Shown here one piece after another: positions 10,145 to 19,729 of a DNA stretch of 64,000 nucleotides. Positions within the stretch are counted from its first letter, which is position 1. Every line of letters starts with the position of its first letter. Source of the DNA: Pegoplata infirma (Eukaryota; Arthropoda; Insecta; Diptera; Anthomyiidae); contig OY992539.1 of NCBI GenBank assembly GCA_963921195.1, positions 98,278,964-98,342,963 of the forward strand, read 5' to 3'. The notes below the pieces were generated by a model. The model saw only the letters and a program-made list of their open reading frames with translations. It was not told the origin of the DNA and did not search any database. The position numbers and the translations under genes were made by a program.

Positions 10145-10865
10145 AGAATTCAATGCATTTTAAATGCAAATGCATTTTTTTAGTGCATTTTCGTCAACTT
10201 TTACCACTTTTAATTTTTTTTAATTAACATATTATTAAAGTATGACATTTTTACAAAAAAAACAGTCATCATGTTAATAGGACACAAAAGTTTTCTATTT
10301 TTAATATATTTTTTTTAAATGTTTGGAGATCTATAATTCCTTAAGTAGATATCGGACTTTGATAATTAAAAGCTAAAGCCCTCTACTTTAAACGAAAAAG
10401 TTCAAAAAAAATGTGGCAGTAAAAGAGTGCATTTTGAATGCACATAAAAATTGCATTTGCATTTAAAATGAATTTCTCTATTGAGATATTTTTTTTTAAC
10501 TTTTTAGTTTAAAGAAGAGGATTCTAGTTTTCCATTTCAGTTTCGATCTTATAAATCTCATATTCACTTAAGAAATTATGGCTCGGCTCTTTAAATTATA
10601 TTGATAAACAATTTAAAAAACATTTATTTACAAAATTTTTAAAACAAAAAAAAATCTATCTTTTTTTGTTTTTATATGGAAAAAAATATCAAAATTTGTT
10701 ATAAAAATAATAAAAATAGAAGACCTTTGTGTCCCATGAATTTCTCTTATTTTCATTTTCTCTTAAAATGGCAAATATTAATAATATGTTAATTTAAAAA
10801 AAAAAAAATCAAAGGGGGCAAAAGTAGACGAAAATGCACTCAAAAAATGCATTTGCATATAAAAC
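10145..10865. repeat. Foldback family 2, inner palindrome
   Basis: The left half ('AAATGCAAATGCATTTTTTT', 'AGTGCATTTTCGTCAACTTT') is answered on the right by 'GACGAAAATGCACTCAAAAA' and 'ATGCATTTGCATATAAAACA'. Inner parts ('CTTAAGTAGATATCGGA' versus 'CATATTCACTTAAGAAATTA') also pair. The centre is near 10450. It shares sequence with the outer arms at 3780-4035 and 12493-12760. It lies directly beside piggyBac copy 2 and encodes nothing. Confidence 0.65.
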
Positions 10866-11059
10866 ATGTTTTTTTAACCCTGCTGTTAGGTTAAGCCCAT
10901 TTGGTCCAATTTTTGGATTGTTTCCTTTGTAACTTTTGAACGGTGATATATACTGGCTTAGTTTTTTTGCTCATGGGGTCTTTTTATAAAACAATGTTAT
11001 TTACAAAAAATCTAGGTTCTGACTTAAACCAGGACTGAGAAAAATAAAAAGTTACGTAT

Positions 11060-11830
11060 CTTAGGTTAAGGGACCATTTGGTCCATAGTATATTTTCTCC
11101 TGCGATTCCGATAGCTGGAGCCCATGAAACGTCGACTTTACAAAATAGGATGCTAGCTTTCAAAGGGGGTTTCCGGCAAAACTTTTATGATGGTCACGGC
11201 TATGTAATGCATTACCATGTAATGCATAGCAAAAAAAAAAAAACAAAAATATGCATTTTTTCCCTATCCATACCATAGGCATAACTTTTTTGTATTTTTC
11301 ACGCATTATGTAAACCTCATGCACTACTTTGAGTCTTATCCCAAACAAAAATCATTAATCCAGTATAGAATAAGGCAACCTTACAATACCCTATACTTGA
11401 TTGATTCTTTTTGTTTGGGATGTCACTCAAAGTAATGCATGAGGATTACATAATGCATGAAAAATAAATAAAGTGAATGCCTATGGTAAGCGGTAGGCGA
11501 AAATTAATGCACATTTTTTAATTTTTATTTGGCTATGCATTACATGGTAATGCGTTACATAACCGTTACCATGTTTAAGGTTTTGCTGGGATATCAAGTA
11601 TGTTTGCAAATACAACGTTAGGCCATTGATTTCTTGCGCGTTCTGTGCTGTAGGAACCAACCATTTGATCAGCAATATCTACGCCACCTAAATGAGATGA
11701 ATCATTAGAAATTATAGGAAAAAACAAAACTAACATATATATATTTTGTTGAATTGTAATACAAAACATCTCTAAAGTAAAGAATATGAAAAAAGGGAAT
11801 CCCTCATCAAATGTTTACCTTAGCTGTGTT
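11060..11830 (-). pseudogene. piggyBac transposase remnant (copy 2)
   Basis: On the minus strand from about 11769 the frame reads 'HLGGVDIADQMVGSYSTE' and continues in phase with 'NQWPNVVFANILDIPAKP', which copy 1 has lost by a small deletion. The W-P...V.F.N.LDI pattern is what piggyBac transposases show after GGVD. The MITE at 11168-11591 then cuts the gene. Comparing the two copies shows that the MITE entered the coding sequence before both copies spread. N-terminal domains and the first catalytic residues are absent. Confidence 0.75.
11168..11591. mobile_element. Palindromic MITE with CCCAGCAAAAC ends (second copy)
   Basis: Counterpart of 7028-7442 in piggyBac copy 2. It ends in GTTTTGCTGGG near 11591 and at the other side in GGCAAAACTTTT near 11168. 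Both halves contain 'ATGCATTACCATGTAATGCA' and pair with each other around a centre near 11380. Confidence 0.6.
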
Positions 11831-11833
11831 GAG

Positions 11834-12333
11834 TAGAGATGGGTGCTGGCCACGTGATTTGTGTGGTTCACGTGAATCACGCGTGACTCACGCTCGAGCA
11901 AAAGTCTAGTTAATTACGAGAATCATGCTTGAGAGAGTGTGATTCCAAAACTTTTATGTGTGAGTGATTAGAAAGCGAGCCTAATTTTTGCATGAGTGCC
12001 ACTTTTCTTGCGTAATTCAATATAATTTTATTGTATTGCTTTCAGTTTTATTTATAGTTTTAGTTAAATTTAAATTAACGGTCTGCTAATATATGAAAAG
12101 CATTTTTTTTAAATTTCCTTAAAATTGTGTATTTTTAAGTGAATATAGCATGAATTGGGGTGAGCGTAATTATGAATCACGTGAGTCACGCATGATCGTA
12201 ACTTATTTTAGTTTTACTGACGTGAGTAGTAAGTGAGCGTGAGTAAAGATAAAAATCGAGTGAGTGATTCATGAGCGATTATAATATTTATTGCGTGAGC
12301 GTGACCCAAAATTCACTCACGCACCCATCTCTA
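11834..12333. mobile_element. hAT-type MITE with TAGAGATGGG ends (copy c), nested in piggyBac copy 2
   Basis: Begins TAGAGATGGGTGCTGG and ends CACCCATCTCTA. The flanks are GTGTTGAG (11826-11833) and ACGTTGAG (12334-12341), the reverse complements of the flanks of copy b. The interior contains CACGTG sites near 11850, 11867 and 12177. Confidence 0.8.
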
Positions 12334-12492
12334 ACGTTGAGTTAAGCTTAAAATAATAGTATTTGTGTAGAAATGATCTAAAATATATACAAATATAATA
12401 TTTAATTGTTATTTTGCTAATATTGAAGTATGGACCAAATGGTCCACTAACCTAACATTCGTAAGTTTTTTCTAACCTAACAGCAGGGTTAA

Positions 12493-12760
12493 TGACACAA
12501 CTTTTTAACTTTTGCGTTTAAAGAAGAATATCAAGCTTTCAATTTCAATTTTGTTATAGAAATCCGATATTTACTTAAGAAGCTATAGCTCTTCAAACTA
12601 CACCACTTTTAAATTTTTTGGGGATTTAAAAAAAAAAAAAAAAAAAATCCCGAATAAAATCGTGAGTTTTTGGAATATTATTAAACTGTAAATGAAAATG
12701 TCTTAATGGCTCCTTAGAGTATCTGTGTTCATAATGTAAAAAAGATCCAAGTCAACATTT
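12493..12760 (-). repeat. Foldback family 2, outer right arm
   Basis: Inverted counterpart of 3780-4035: 'TTTGCGTTTAAAGAAGA' and 'TACTTAAGAAGCTATAGCTC' here answer the left arm. It begins right after the TTAA that closes piggyBac copy 2, so that transposon inserted at or beside this arm. Confidence 0.6.
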
Positions 12761-13035
12761 TTGTTTTTTAACGCCATCTAGCGGCGTTTTAGAGCAAAAT
12801 AAATATAAAATATGGCTTCCCCGTACCCAAAAATTCCAGATACACCTCTTAATACAAAATAAGAGGAACATTTATTAGTAAAACAATATATTCAAAATAA
12901 TAAGCCCAGCTTAAAGATTCGATTATCGTGCAAAACTATTTTTGAAACTTGGGGGGTCAAAACTAATTTTTGAACATGGTTTTTTCGACATTTTTTCTTA
13001 GAATTTTACGCAGAATCCGAATATGCTAGACGATT
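12761..13035. other. Unassigned sequence
   Basis: Contains the small GC-richer dyad 'CATCTAGCGGCG' near 12775-12786 but no open frame and no recognised repeat. Confidence 0.35.
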
Positions 13036-13083
13036 TTGTCGAAAAAAAAAAATACTCCGCCCTAATATATAAATCATTGTAAC

Positions 13084-13633
13084 CAGAGACCAAATATAAC
13101 AGTTATATGTGTCTTTTTGTTTTAAAAAAATCATGAATCGAATGTTGTCCAAACTTAGTATTTTATATATAAAAAGACTTCTAGAGATGTCCCGTGTTAA
13201 AATTTGCAATAACATTTATTTTTTTGATTTTTTCAATAACAGTAAAAAATAACAGTTATTAAAAACTTTTTGTTCAAACAATCTAAAATAACTTTTATTT
13301 TATATTTATTTGAGTAAATAACTGTTATAACAGTTATTTTTAAAAAAATCAATCAAAGTTTATATCTTTAAATCAATGATTGAAGTATTAGATAGCAATA
13401 GGATTCTTCTGCATGTGTTTATTGTTGTTTTATTTTAATAACTCGAGTTTTTTAAGGCTCAAAGAGTTTTTAATAACAGTTATAAAAAATAAAAGTTTTT
13501 TATTTCTGTTATTTTGAACAGATATTTATATAAATCATTTCAAACTCTTATTTTAAATTTTTATTTGAAAAAATATTTTTGAACAGTTAAATTTGATTTT
13601 TTTCAATAAATCTCATAACTGTTATGGGCTCTG
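13084..13633. mobile_element. hAT-type MITE with CAGAG ends and perfect 8-bp duplication
   Basis: Begins CAGAGACC followed by 'ATAACAGTTAT' and ends 'ATAACTGTTATGGGCTCTG'. The 8-mer ATTGTAAC is present directly before (13076-13083) and directly after (13634-13641). The interior is rich in TAACAGTTATT / AATAACTGTTA motifs. The 69-codon minus-strand frame inside has no domain. It interrupts mini-me D1 in its core. Confidence 0.88.
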
Positions 13634-14171
13634 ATTGTAACACCTCGAAATATTGGTCTCGGACCCTCGATCGATTTAAGACGATCTAGCGATGTCCATT
13701 CGTATGTCTGTTCGCCTGTATGTTGAAAGCACGCTAACTTTCGAAAGACAATTCTGAGGATCATGAAGCTTGGCATACATATTGATTAATCCCCTGGTCT
13801 GGTTGGTGTTGAATTTCAGCAAAATCGGTTAAGTGGTTTAGAAGTTATTAGCAAATGCGTGAATTTCAGTTTGGATTCACCTTAAATTCACGTGTTGAAA
13901 AAACTATTAAACAAGTTTTTAACACATTGGTAAGTTACAACAACATTTCACAATGCATTTTTGTCACTCAAAAATATTTCATGCTATACATCGGAAAAAA
14001 ATTTTACACTCAAAATAAATAGTCCTTTTTTTCTTACAAAAACTACTAAAAAAAATTGCTATTCAAATTTATATACGTATTTGTAATCGAAATTGGTAAA
14101 TTTTTTCACGTTAGAAAATTTACTATCACTTAAAAAGGCCATTGTGGAGGGCAGTGGCGTATACAGGGGGG

Positions 14172-14812
14172 GCCCGAGAATCTAAGACTTTTTCTTTAGG
14201 AATATGGTCTTAAAATATTGGTTCTTTTATCAGAATATAAGACTTTTTCTATAGGAAAAATATCTCAGAATCCGAGACTTTTTCTATAAAAAATTCTCAG
14301 AATCTGAGGCTTTTCTATATGAAAAATGTTTCAGAATCTGAGAACTTTCTATAGGAATAATGTCTCTGAATCTGAAAAATGTCTCAAATTCTTAGATTTT
14401 TTCTATAAAAAAATCTTAGAATCTGAGGCTTTTCTATATGAAAAATGTTTTAGAATCTGAGAACTTTCTAAAGGAATAATTTCTCTGATTTTTTTTACAA
14501 TCTAGGAAAATATCTCAGAATCTTATACTTTTTTTACGAAAAATGTCTCAGAATCAACGAATTTTTCTTAAGGAAAATTATCTCAAAACTTGAGATTTTG
14601 TGTGTAGGAAAAATATCTCAGAGACACAAGCTGAGACCTTTTGTATAGAAAAATGCTCAAAATCTGAGACTTTTTCTATTGTAAAAATATCTTTTTCTAT
14701 AAGAATAATGCCTCAGAATCTGAGTATTTTTGTATGGGAAAAATATTTCAGAATCTGAGACTTTTTCTTTAGGAAAGATGTCTCAGAATCTGAGGCTTTT
14801 TCTATGTTTTTG
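14172..14812 (+). repeat. 35-bp dyad satellite inside the hAT element, first block
   Basis: The unit is roughly 'GAATCTGAGACTTTTTCTAT' followed by 'AGGAAAAATGTCTCA'. Each unit holds two dyads: CTCAGAATCTGAG and TTTTCTATAGAAAA-like. At least 15 diverged units are visible here. The same satellite in opposite orientation fills much of 29740-32430. It is not a CRISPR array: there are no unique spacers and the units diverge throughout. Confidence 0.8.
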
Positions 14813-15055
14813 TTTAATGACCAATTTATGTTTAATTTTATTTTGAAAAGGGGTTACCTTACGGGCTAATTATGGTCAGCTATTTGTTTCCAAATGTAAA
14901 TAAAAATCACTTCATTTTTATTCTTTTCCACCCAACGTTTCGTTTGTTTTTTTCAAACTTCTTCAGGGGATTTTATTTATTAAAAATCTAGCAACAAATA
15001 CAATAATTTATTAATTTTAAAGGAACTTATAATATTATTATCACAGTTTTTTCTA
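14813..15055 (-). mobile_element. Possible Penelope-like element terminal fragment within the array
   Basis: This 240-bp stretch interrupts the 35-bp array and has a different composition. On the minus strand it runs through a hammerhead-like core (14931-14969) and then 'GGGTGGAAAAGAATAAAAAT' and 'TTATTTACATTTGGAAACAA'. Hammerhead motifs next to the 'GAAACGTTGGG' string are typical of the terminal repeats of Penelope-like retroelements. No reverse transcriptase or GIY-YIG sequence is present, so the assignment rests on the motif alone. Confidence 0.4.
14931..14969 (-). ncRNA. Hammerhead-ribozyme-like core
   Basis: On the minus strand the order is CCC, CTGAAGA, A, then a perfect GTTTG/CAAAC stem with an A7 loop, then GAAAC, GTT, GGG. 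CTGANGA and GAAA are the two conserved hammerhead strands, the stem between them takes the place of stem II, CCC/GGG could form a short stem I, and GTT fits the cleavage triplet NUH. The unpaired A after CTGAAGA and the very short stems are weak points. Activity is not claimed. Confidence 0.45.
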
Positions 15056-15360
15056 TATGAAAAATTTTTCAGAATCTGACAATTTCCTATAGGCAAAATC
15101 TAATCTAATCTAAATCTAAAATCTAAATGTCTAAGAATTTGGGACATTTTCTATAGGAAAAGTGTTTATGAATCTGAGACTTTTTCGATAGAAAAAATGT
15201 CTCAGAATCTAAGAAATTTTCTGTAGGAAAATTTTCTTATAGAAAAAGCGAAGATTTTCTCAGAATCTAAAACTTTTTTTGTAGAATGTTTCAGAATCTG
15301 GTAAAATGTGATTGACTAGAAATATCTCAGATTCTGGGAAAAGGTATTTTATGAATATGT
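15056..15360 (+). repeat. 35-bp dyad satellite, second block
   Basis: Continuation of the array beyond the interrupting fragment, with units such as 'CAGAATCTAAGAAATTTTC' and 'TCGATAGAAAAAATGTCTC'. It ends shortly before the MITE at 15402. The units are more diverged than in the first block. Confidence 0.7.
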
Positions 15361-15401
15361 TTAAAGAATCATTTTCTAACATGACTTTTTCCCGAGAAAC
15401 G

Positions 15402-16151
15402 CACAGAAAAAAATAAAAAATATTTGAGTAAATTTTTAATACTATTGAGTAAAAAATTACTCAATTTTGCACCAGTAAACGATTTAATAGTATTGAGTAA
15501 ATTATTAATAAAAATTTATTAAATGTTTGAAAAAAAATTTGAGTAAATTTTTATTTGACAAAATTAAAAATTTACTCAAAATTTATCTATTTATTTTTTT
15601 TAAAAAGTTTAAAAAAGTTTTAAGTTTTTTTACAAAAAAAAAAACAAAAAACTTGTTTTTTCAAACTTTACCAAACATATTTATGTCTCAAAAACATAGG
15701 AAAATTTTATAAAGACAATTACAAACTTTCATATACATACACAAAAAACTTTAAACTAAACGAGAATTAAAAAAACTATGAGAGTTTAAAAAAAATTTAA
15801 AAACTATTAAATTTTTATTAAATTATTTACTTAAATTGTTTTTAAAATTTTTAAGTAAATTTTTAATTGCGTCAATTAAAATATTACTCAATTTTTGTTT
15901 TTAATTTTAAACAAATGAACAGTTCATGCGAATAAGGACGAATAGACCATTTGTATAATTTTAGAAGTGACGATAAAAACGCAGGAAACGGTTTAAAACT
16001 TATATTTTTGTGAACTTTTTTGCATTAATGGATTAGTGCATTATGCAAAAATGTTGGAAAAATATTAGTTTTTAGCCGTTTCCTGCGTTTTTATCGTCAT
16101 ATGTAAAGTAAGTGATTACTCAAATTTGTTTCCTCCATATTTTTTTCTGTG
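15402..16151. mobile_element. MITE with CACAGA ends, nested in the hAT element
   Basis: Begins CACAGAAAAAAATAAAAAAT with 'TTGAGTAAATTTTTAATACT' following, and ends 'CATATTTTTTTCTGTG'. The flanks are CG on both sides. A relative at 47865-49141 carries the same subterminal segment ('ACTCAATTTTGCACCAGTAA') and is flanked by TA. The interior includes 'GCAGGAAACGG' and its inverse near 15980 and 16085. It is non-coding; the 61-codon frame at 15527 lies in poly-A/T. Confidence 0.65.
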
Positions 16152-16600
16152 CGTTTTCCATTGGAAATATAATTTAGAGTCTTTGAGTTTTTCTATAACA
16201 AAAACTGTCTTAACTGGAAATTGTCATAGAATCTTAGACTTTTCTTAAAAAAAAATCAGATTCCGATAATCTTCTTTGTAAAAATGTATCAGCATCTGAT
16301 ACAATTCACACTTTAAAAAAAGGCTTAAGTCTCTAAAAAAATTTTAAAATATAAAAAAATTTTAATTTTTTTCCCCCAACAGTTTTAAACTTACAGAAAA
16401 ATGAAGAATCGGATTGTGTTACATTCGGTTCAAGGAAACGATCGAGAAAAATTCTTAAACATGTGCTGTTATGTAAATTTTTTGTAAAAAAAAAAAATTG
16501 AAAAAAAATGTTGGGCCCCCACCGAAATAAAATCCTGGATACGCCCCTGGTGGAGGGCATCCATGAATTCGGCCAAGTCGAATTCAAATTTGAAATTAAT

Positions 16601-17540
16601 TTAAAAAAAAAAAGTTTTTTTGAAGAGGAACATTTTTTTTTAAATTTTTAAAGGACAAAAAAAAATATTTTATCATAAAATAACATTTTTAGTTATGTCC
16701 AAATAGAAACTAATATTTTAAGCTAAAGATGAAAAATAAAAAAAAAATAAAAAATTCTTCAGAACTTTCCGATTTTCAAGTCAAAATTGGAACTCAAACC
16801 CATTTCCCTACGGGTCCTAAAGTTTATGTGTTTATTGATCCTAAAAGGCAACTTTTCCGACCCCAATGAATTTTAAATTCGAAAGAAGTAAAATATGCAC
16901 CAATAATCTTGAAATATGCTCTTAAAACTACAAAAATATGCACTTAAAATTATGAACACATCGCATTTTTACCTGTTGGACAGCATAATTATGATGTTTA
17001 CAAAAAAGTTCATTAAAAATTTAAAAACTTAGCTGCAACTAAATTTTTTTAAAAAAATATGAATCAAAAATATGCATTTATAGCAAAATACTAGCAGAAT
17101 ATGCAAAAATATGCATTATCAGCAAAATATGCACTAATATGTACTAACGAAATGATACCATTTTAAAGCAAATTCTTTGATTTACAAAGTTATTTGGCTT
17201 AATCTCTTCTTAGACTAGCTGGAAAAACAAATGAATTTGCATGAAAGTCCACTCCTTGGTTATTATTTTTAATTTTTTAAAATCGATAGAACTTAAGATA
17301 TTGAACTCGACTTTTTAAAGGTAACGGAATTTGCTTCATAGAACTAAACATGTGGATTCTTTAAAATCCTGATACACCTAATAAAGTATTGTATTGATAT
17401 ATCTCAGTCACTCTTTATTACAAACACTTAAAAAACATTTCAATGCTAATTTAAAATTTTCCGTGTTGAAAATAAATATTTTTTCAAGAGTGGAATTTTT
17501 CAAAACTGCTACCACACAATATGACGTTTTATGAGTGTTT
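16601..17540. other. Unassigned sequence with repeated AATATGCA motifs
   Basis: Between about 16890 and 17145 the string AATATGCA or AAATATGCAC recurs many times, an irregular short-period repeat. Around 16790-16870 a segment 'GGAACTCAAACC' to 'TTATTGATCCTAAA' weakly resembles 46110-46175. No gene is recognised. Confidence 0.4.
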
Positions 17541-19063
17541 CTTTCTATACCCTCTTGGTAGAGGATATATGTAAGTTTGTTATTCCGTTTGTAACTCATC
17601 GAGATATCAAGCTGGTATCCCATAAAGTACACTCAAAAAAAAAAAACTGCAATGTTAGCAAAAAAAGCTTGTAAACCTACAAGAAAATTTGCTGATTTTG
17701 AACCCACAATTTTTTTGCTAAAGTTAGCAAAAATGTTTTGCCAATAATTAGTTAACAAAAAAAAATTTTTTTGACACATTTGATGACCCCATTGGGTTCG
17801 GACCCGATAGGTCCAGACCCCGATGGGCCTAGACCGAGTTGGGTTCCTTAAAAATCGTCATAGTTTTTGATCCAAAATTTGTGTCCGTTTCGCTCTACCT
17901 TGCTTAGTTTTTGAGATACGTGATTATAGGGGACCACTGGGGTCTTGAGAATTAAAAAACTCGATAACTTCAAAAATATTACTCGGAGAGCTTTTGACTA
18001 TTTTGCGGTCTTGTTCTACGTATTGAGAGCTACAAAAATGCTTTTGGACTTTTTGTTGTGTCGGCAATATTTACCGAGATATGAGCATTTTAAAATTTTC
18101 GGGAATGCTAACTTTTTTGGATCCAAAGTTAGGGCCCATTAGGGTCTACACATGTGAAGAGGACCCGCGTAAGTATGGAGATTCTAAGAACCAAAAATGC
18201 CCTCCATTTTGCTCTATCTGGCTTAGTTTCCGAGATAGAGCCATTTTAAGTTTTCTGAAAATAAAAAAAATTTACCATTTATTTTTGCTAATGTTAGCAA
18301 AAAATCTTGTAAAAATGTTGTCAACTCAATTTCAAATCTTAGCAAAAGAAATTAGTTCAACGTTTGTTTAAAAGTGCTTATGTGCTAAATGAAGTTTACA
18401 AGAATTTTTTGCTAACATGCTAATCTCAACTAAATATTTGCTAAAAGTTAGCTAACTAGCATTAGCAAAAAAAAAAAAATAGTAAATCTACTAACGTATT
18501 TTTTTGAGTGTATACTTTATGCGTATAAAGTATACTTTATGGGGTACCATGCATACTTTAGAATCAGTGACCGATTCTAAAACATTCTAGCGATGTCCGT
18601 CTGTCTGTTGAAAAGACGATCACGTTCAAAATATTATAAATCCTTTACGTTTTTGCTTACTTTTGCTTCGAAATGTTTGGTATTGCATTCCAGCAATATC
18701 GGCTCAGCAGTTCAAAAGTTATGCTTGAAAATGTCAGGACACCTTTAAAACCTAAACACCTCACATAACCTAAAATAAAAAATGCTTCAATTTGGCTGCT
18801 GGTGGACACATGTGAACAGAATTGGAAACCGAATGGTTTTTAAACAGGAAAAAAATATTTTTTACATATTTTTTTTGTCTGCAACAAATGTTTTTGTTAA
18901 TTTTTTCTTAAAAAATAAAAATCATCAAAATTAATTTCTTTTATCAATTTAAACGAAATATTTTTAGACTTTTTTTTCAAATAAATCTTTGCAATAATCT
19001 TTTCTACATTGTGGAGAGTATCAAATATTCGGCAAGGCCGCATAACATTTTCTACTTGTTTCA
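17541..19063 (+). mobile_element. mini-me/DINE-1-like element, family A-related, split by a MITE
   Basis: The left piece has 'CTATACCCTCTTGGTAGAGG' and 'GTAACTCATCGAGATATCAA'. The right piece resumes at 18513 with 'TACTTTATGGGGTACC', 'CATTCTAGCGATGTCCGTC', a single short GTCT run and the end 'CAAGGCCGCATAACATTTTC' plus TACTTG. The array is almost absent, in contrast to the other copies. The nested MITE occupies 17630-18510. Confidence 0.75.
17630..18510. mobile_element. TA-flanked MITE, GC-rich-core subfamily, copy 1
   Basis: Begins CACTCAAAAAAAAAA and ends 'ACGTATTTTTTTGAGTG', flanked by TA. Outer zones repeat GTTAGCAAAA / TTTTGCTAAC in both orientations. The core at 17785-18250 is GC-richer ('TTGGGTTCGGACCCGATAGG'). 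An inverted copy lies at 30759-31624. The minus-strand frame of the other copy and the plus-strand frame at 18081-18371 here agree over the first 60 residues (from 'MSILKFSGMLTFLDPKLG'). All differences I see there change the residue, so I read this as shared DNA and not a selected protein. Confidence 0.75.
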
Positions 19064-19729
19064 TTTAAATAATTTTTCTTGTATATTTAATAATTCAAGC
19101 AGGATGTGGGTGTAACTTTCAAAAAATACCGTTTTATTTCTCTTTTATTTTTAGAATTATATTTATTCGTTTTTTCTGTAGAATTTAAAAAAATTATGAA
19201 GGCAAGACGTATTAAAGTAAATACCAGTGATTTATTTATATGGTGGCATTTCAATGCATTCACTTACAATTAATATCTTAAAACATTTAGGTATTTATGT
19301 ATTCAAATTTGTACATATTTACTGAGGTGCAAATAAATGCAAATTTTCTTTAAATGGATATTTATAAAATAAGCGGACACGAAACTTGCTTGTTTAAATT
19401 GAATAAAAACAATAAATATAAATTGTGACGTATTATAATTTTCCATGAAATATGAGTGCAGTAAATGATCTGGGCTTAACAACACCCATATGCAGACATT
19501 TTTTTTAACTTTCCCCTACATTTACATTTTTACCCATTTAAATTATTATCACTAATTGCTTAAATTCTACATAATTTATAATATTAAATATTTTTTTTTT
19601 GTTTTTATAAATAACAAACGATAGTTATTACATTATTATTATTATTTTAATTTATTTATGAATTTTACTTTAATTTATTTTATGTATGCAATATATTATA
19701 ATGAATTTCAAAATTTTTAACATAACCAC
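19064..19729. other. Unassigned AT-rich sequence
   Basis: No terminal repeat, array or convincing open frame. The 60-codon minus-strand frame at 19303-19485 has no domain. This may be older unique sequence of the locus. Confidence 0.35.

Larger units (their letters stand above)
10878..12488 (-). mobile_element. piggyBac-like transposon, copy 2 (defective)
   Basis: Same ends as copy 1 (CCCTGCTGTTAGGTTA and inverse), but flanked by canonical TTAA (10874-10877 and 12489-12492). It is inverted relative to copy 1 and carries the same hAT MITE, the same palindromic MITE and the same broken transposase at equal positions. Because the flanks differ while the cargo is shared, this is a second transposition event and not a segmental duplication. 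Confidence 0.88.
14152..16549. mobile_element. hAT-type element, 2.4 kb, with perfect 8-bp duplication
   Basis: The left end CAGTGGCGTATACAGG and the right end (read inverted) CAGGGGCGTATCCAGG match the frequent 'CAGKGGCGKAKCCAGG' hAT terminus. GTGGAGGG flanks both ends (14144-14151 and 16550-16557). Next to the ends a GGGGGGCCC / GGGCCCCC stretch is also inverted. The interior has no transposase; it is filled with a 35-bp dyad array, a nested MITE (15402-16151) and a fragment with a hammerhead-like motif. It is non-autonomous. Confidence 0.88.
13036..16600 (+). mobile_element. mini-me/DINE-1-like element, family D, copy 1, split by two hAT elements
   Basis: Pieces at 13036-13083, 13634-14151 and 16550-16600 join into one mini-me: 'ATACTCCGCCCTAATATATA', then 'ATTGTAACACCTCGAAATAT', 'AGACGATCTAGCGATGTCC' followed by a decayed GTCY array, and finally 'GTGGAGGGCATCCATGAATT' with 'GGCCAAGTCGAATTC'. 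Both gaps are exact 8-bp-duplicating insertions (13084-13633 and 14152-16549). The second family D copy is at 61696-63703 on the minus strand. Confidence 0.75.
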
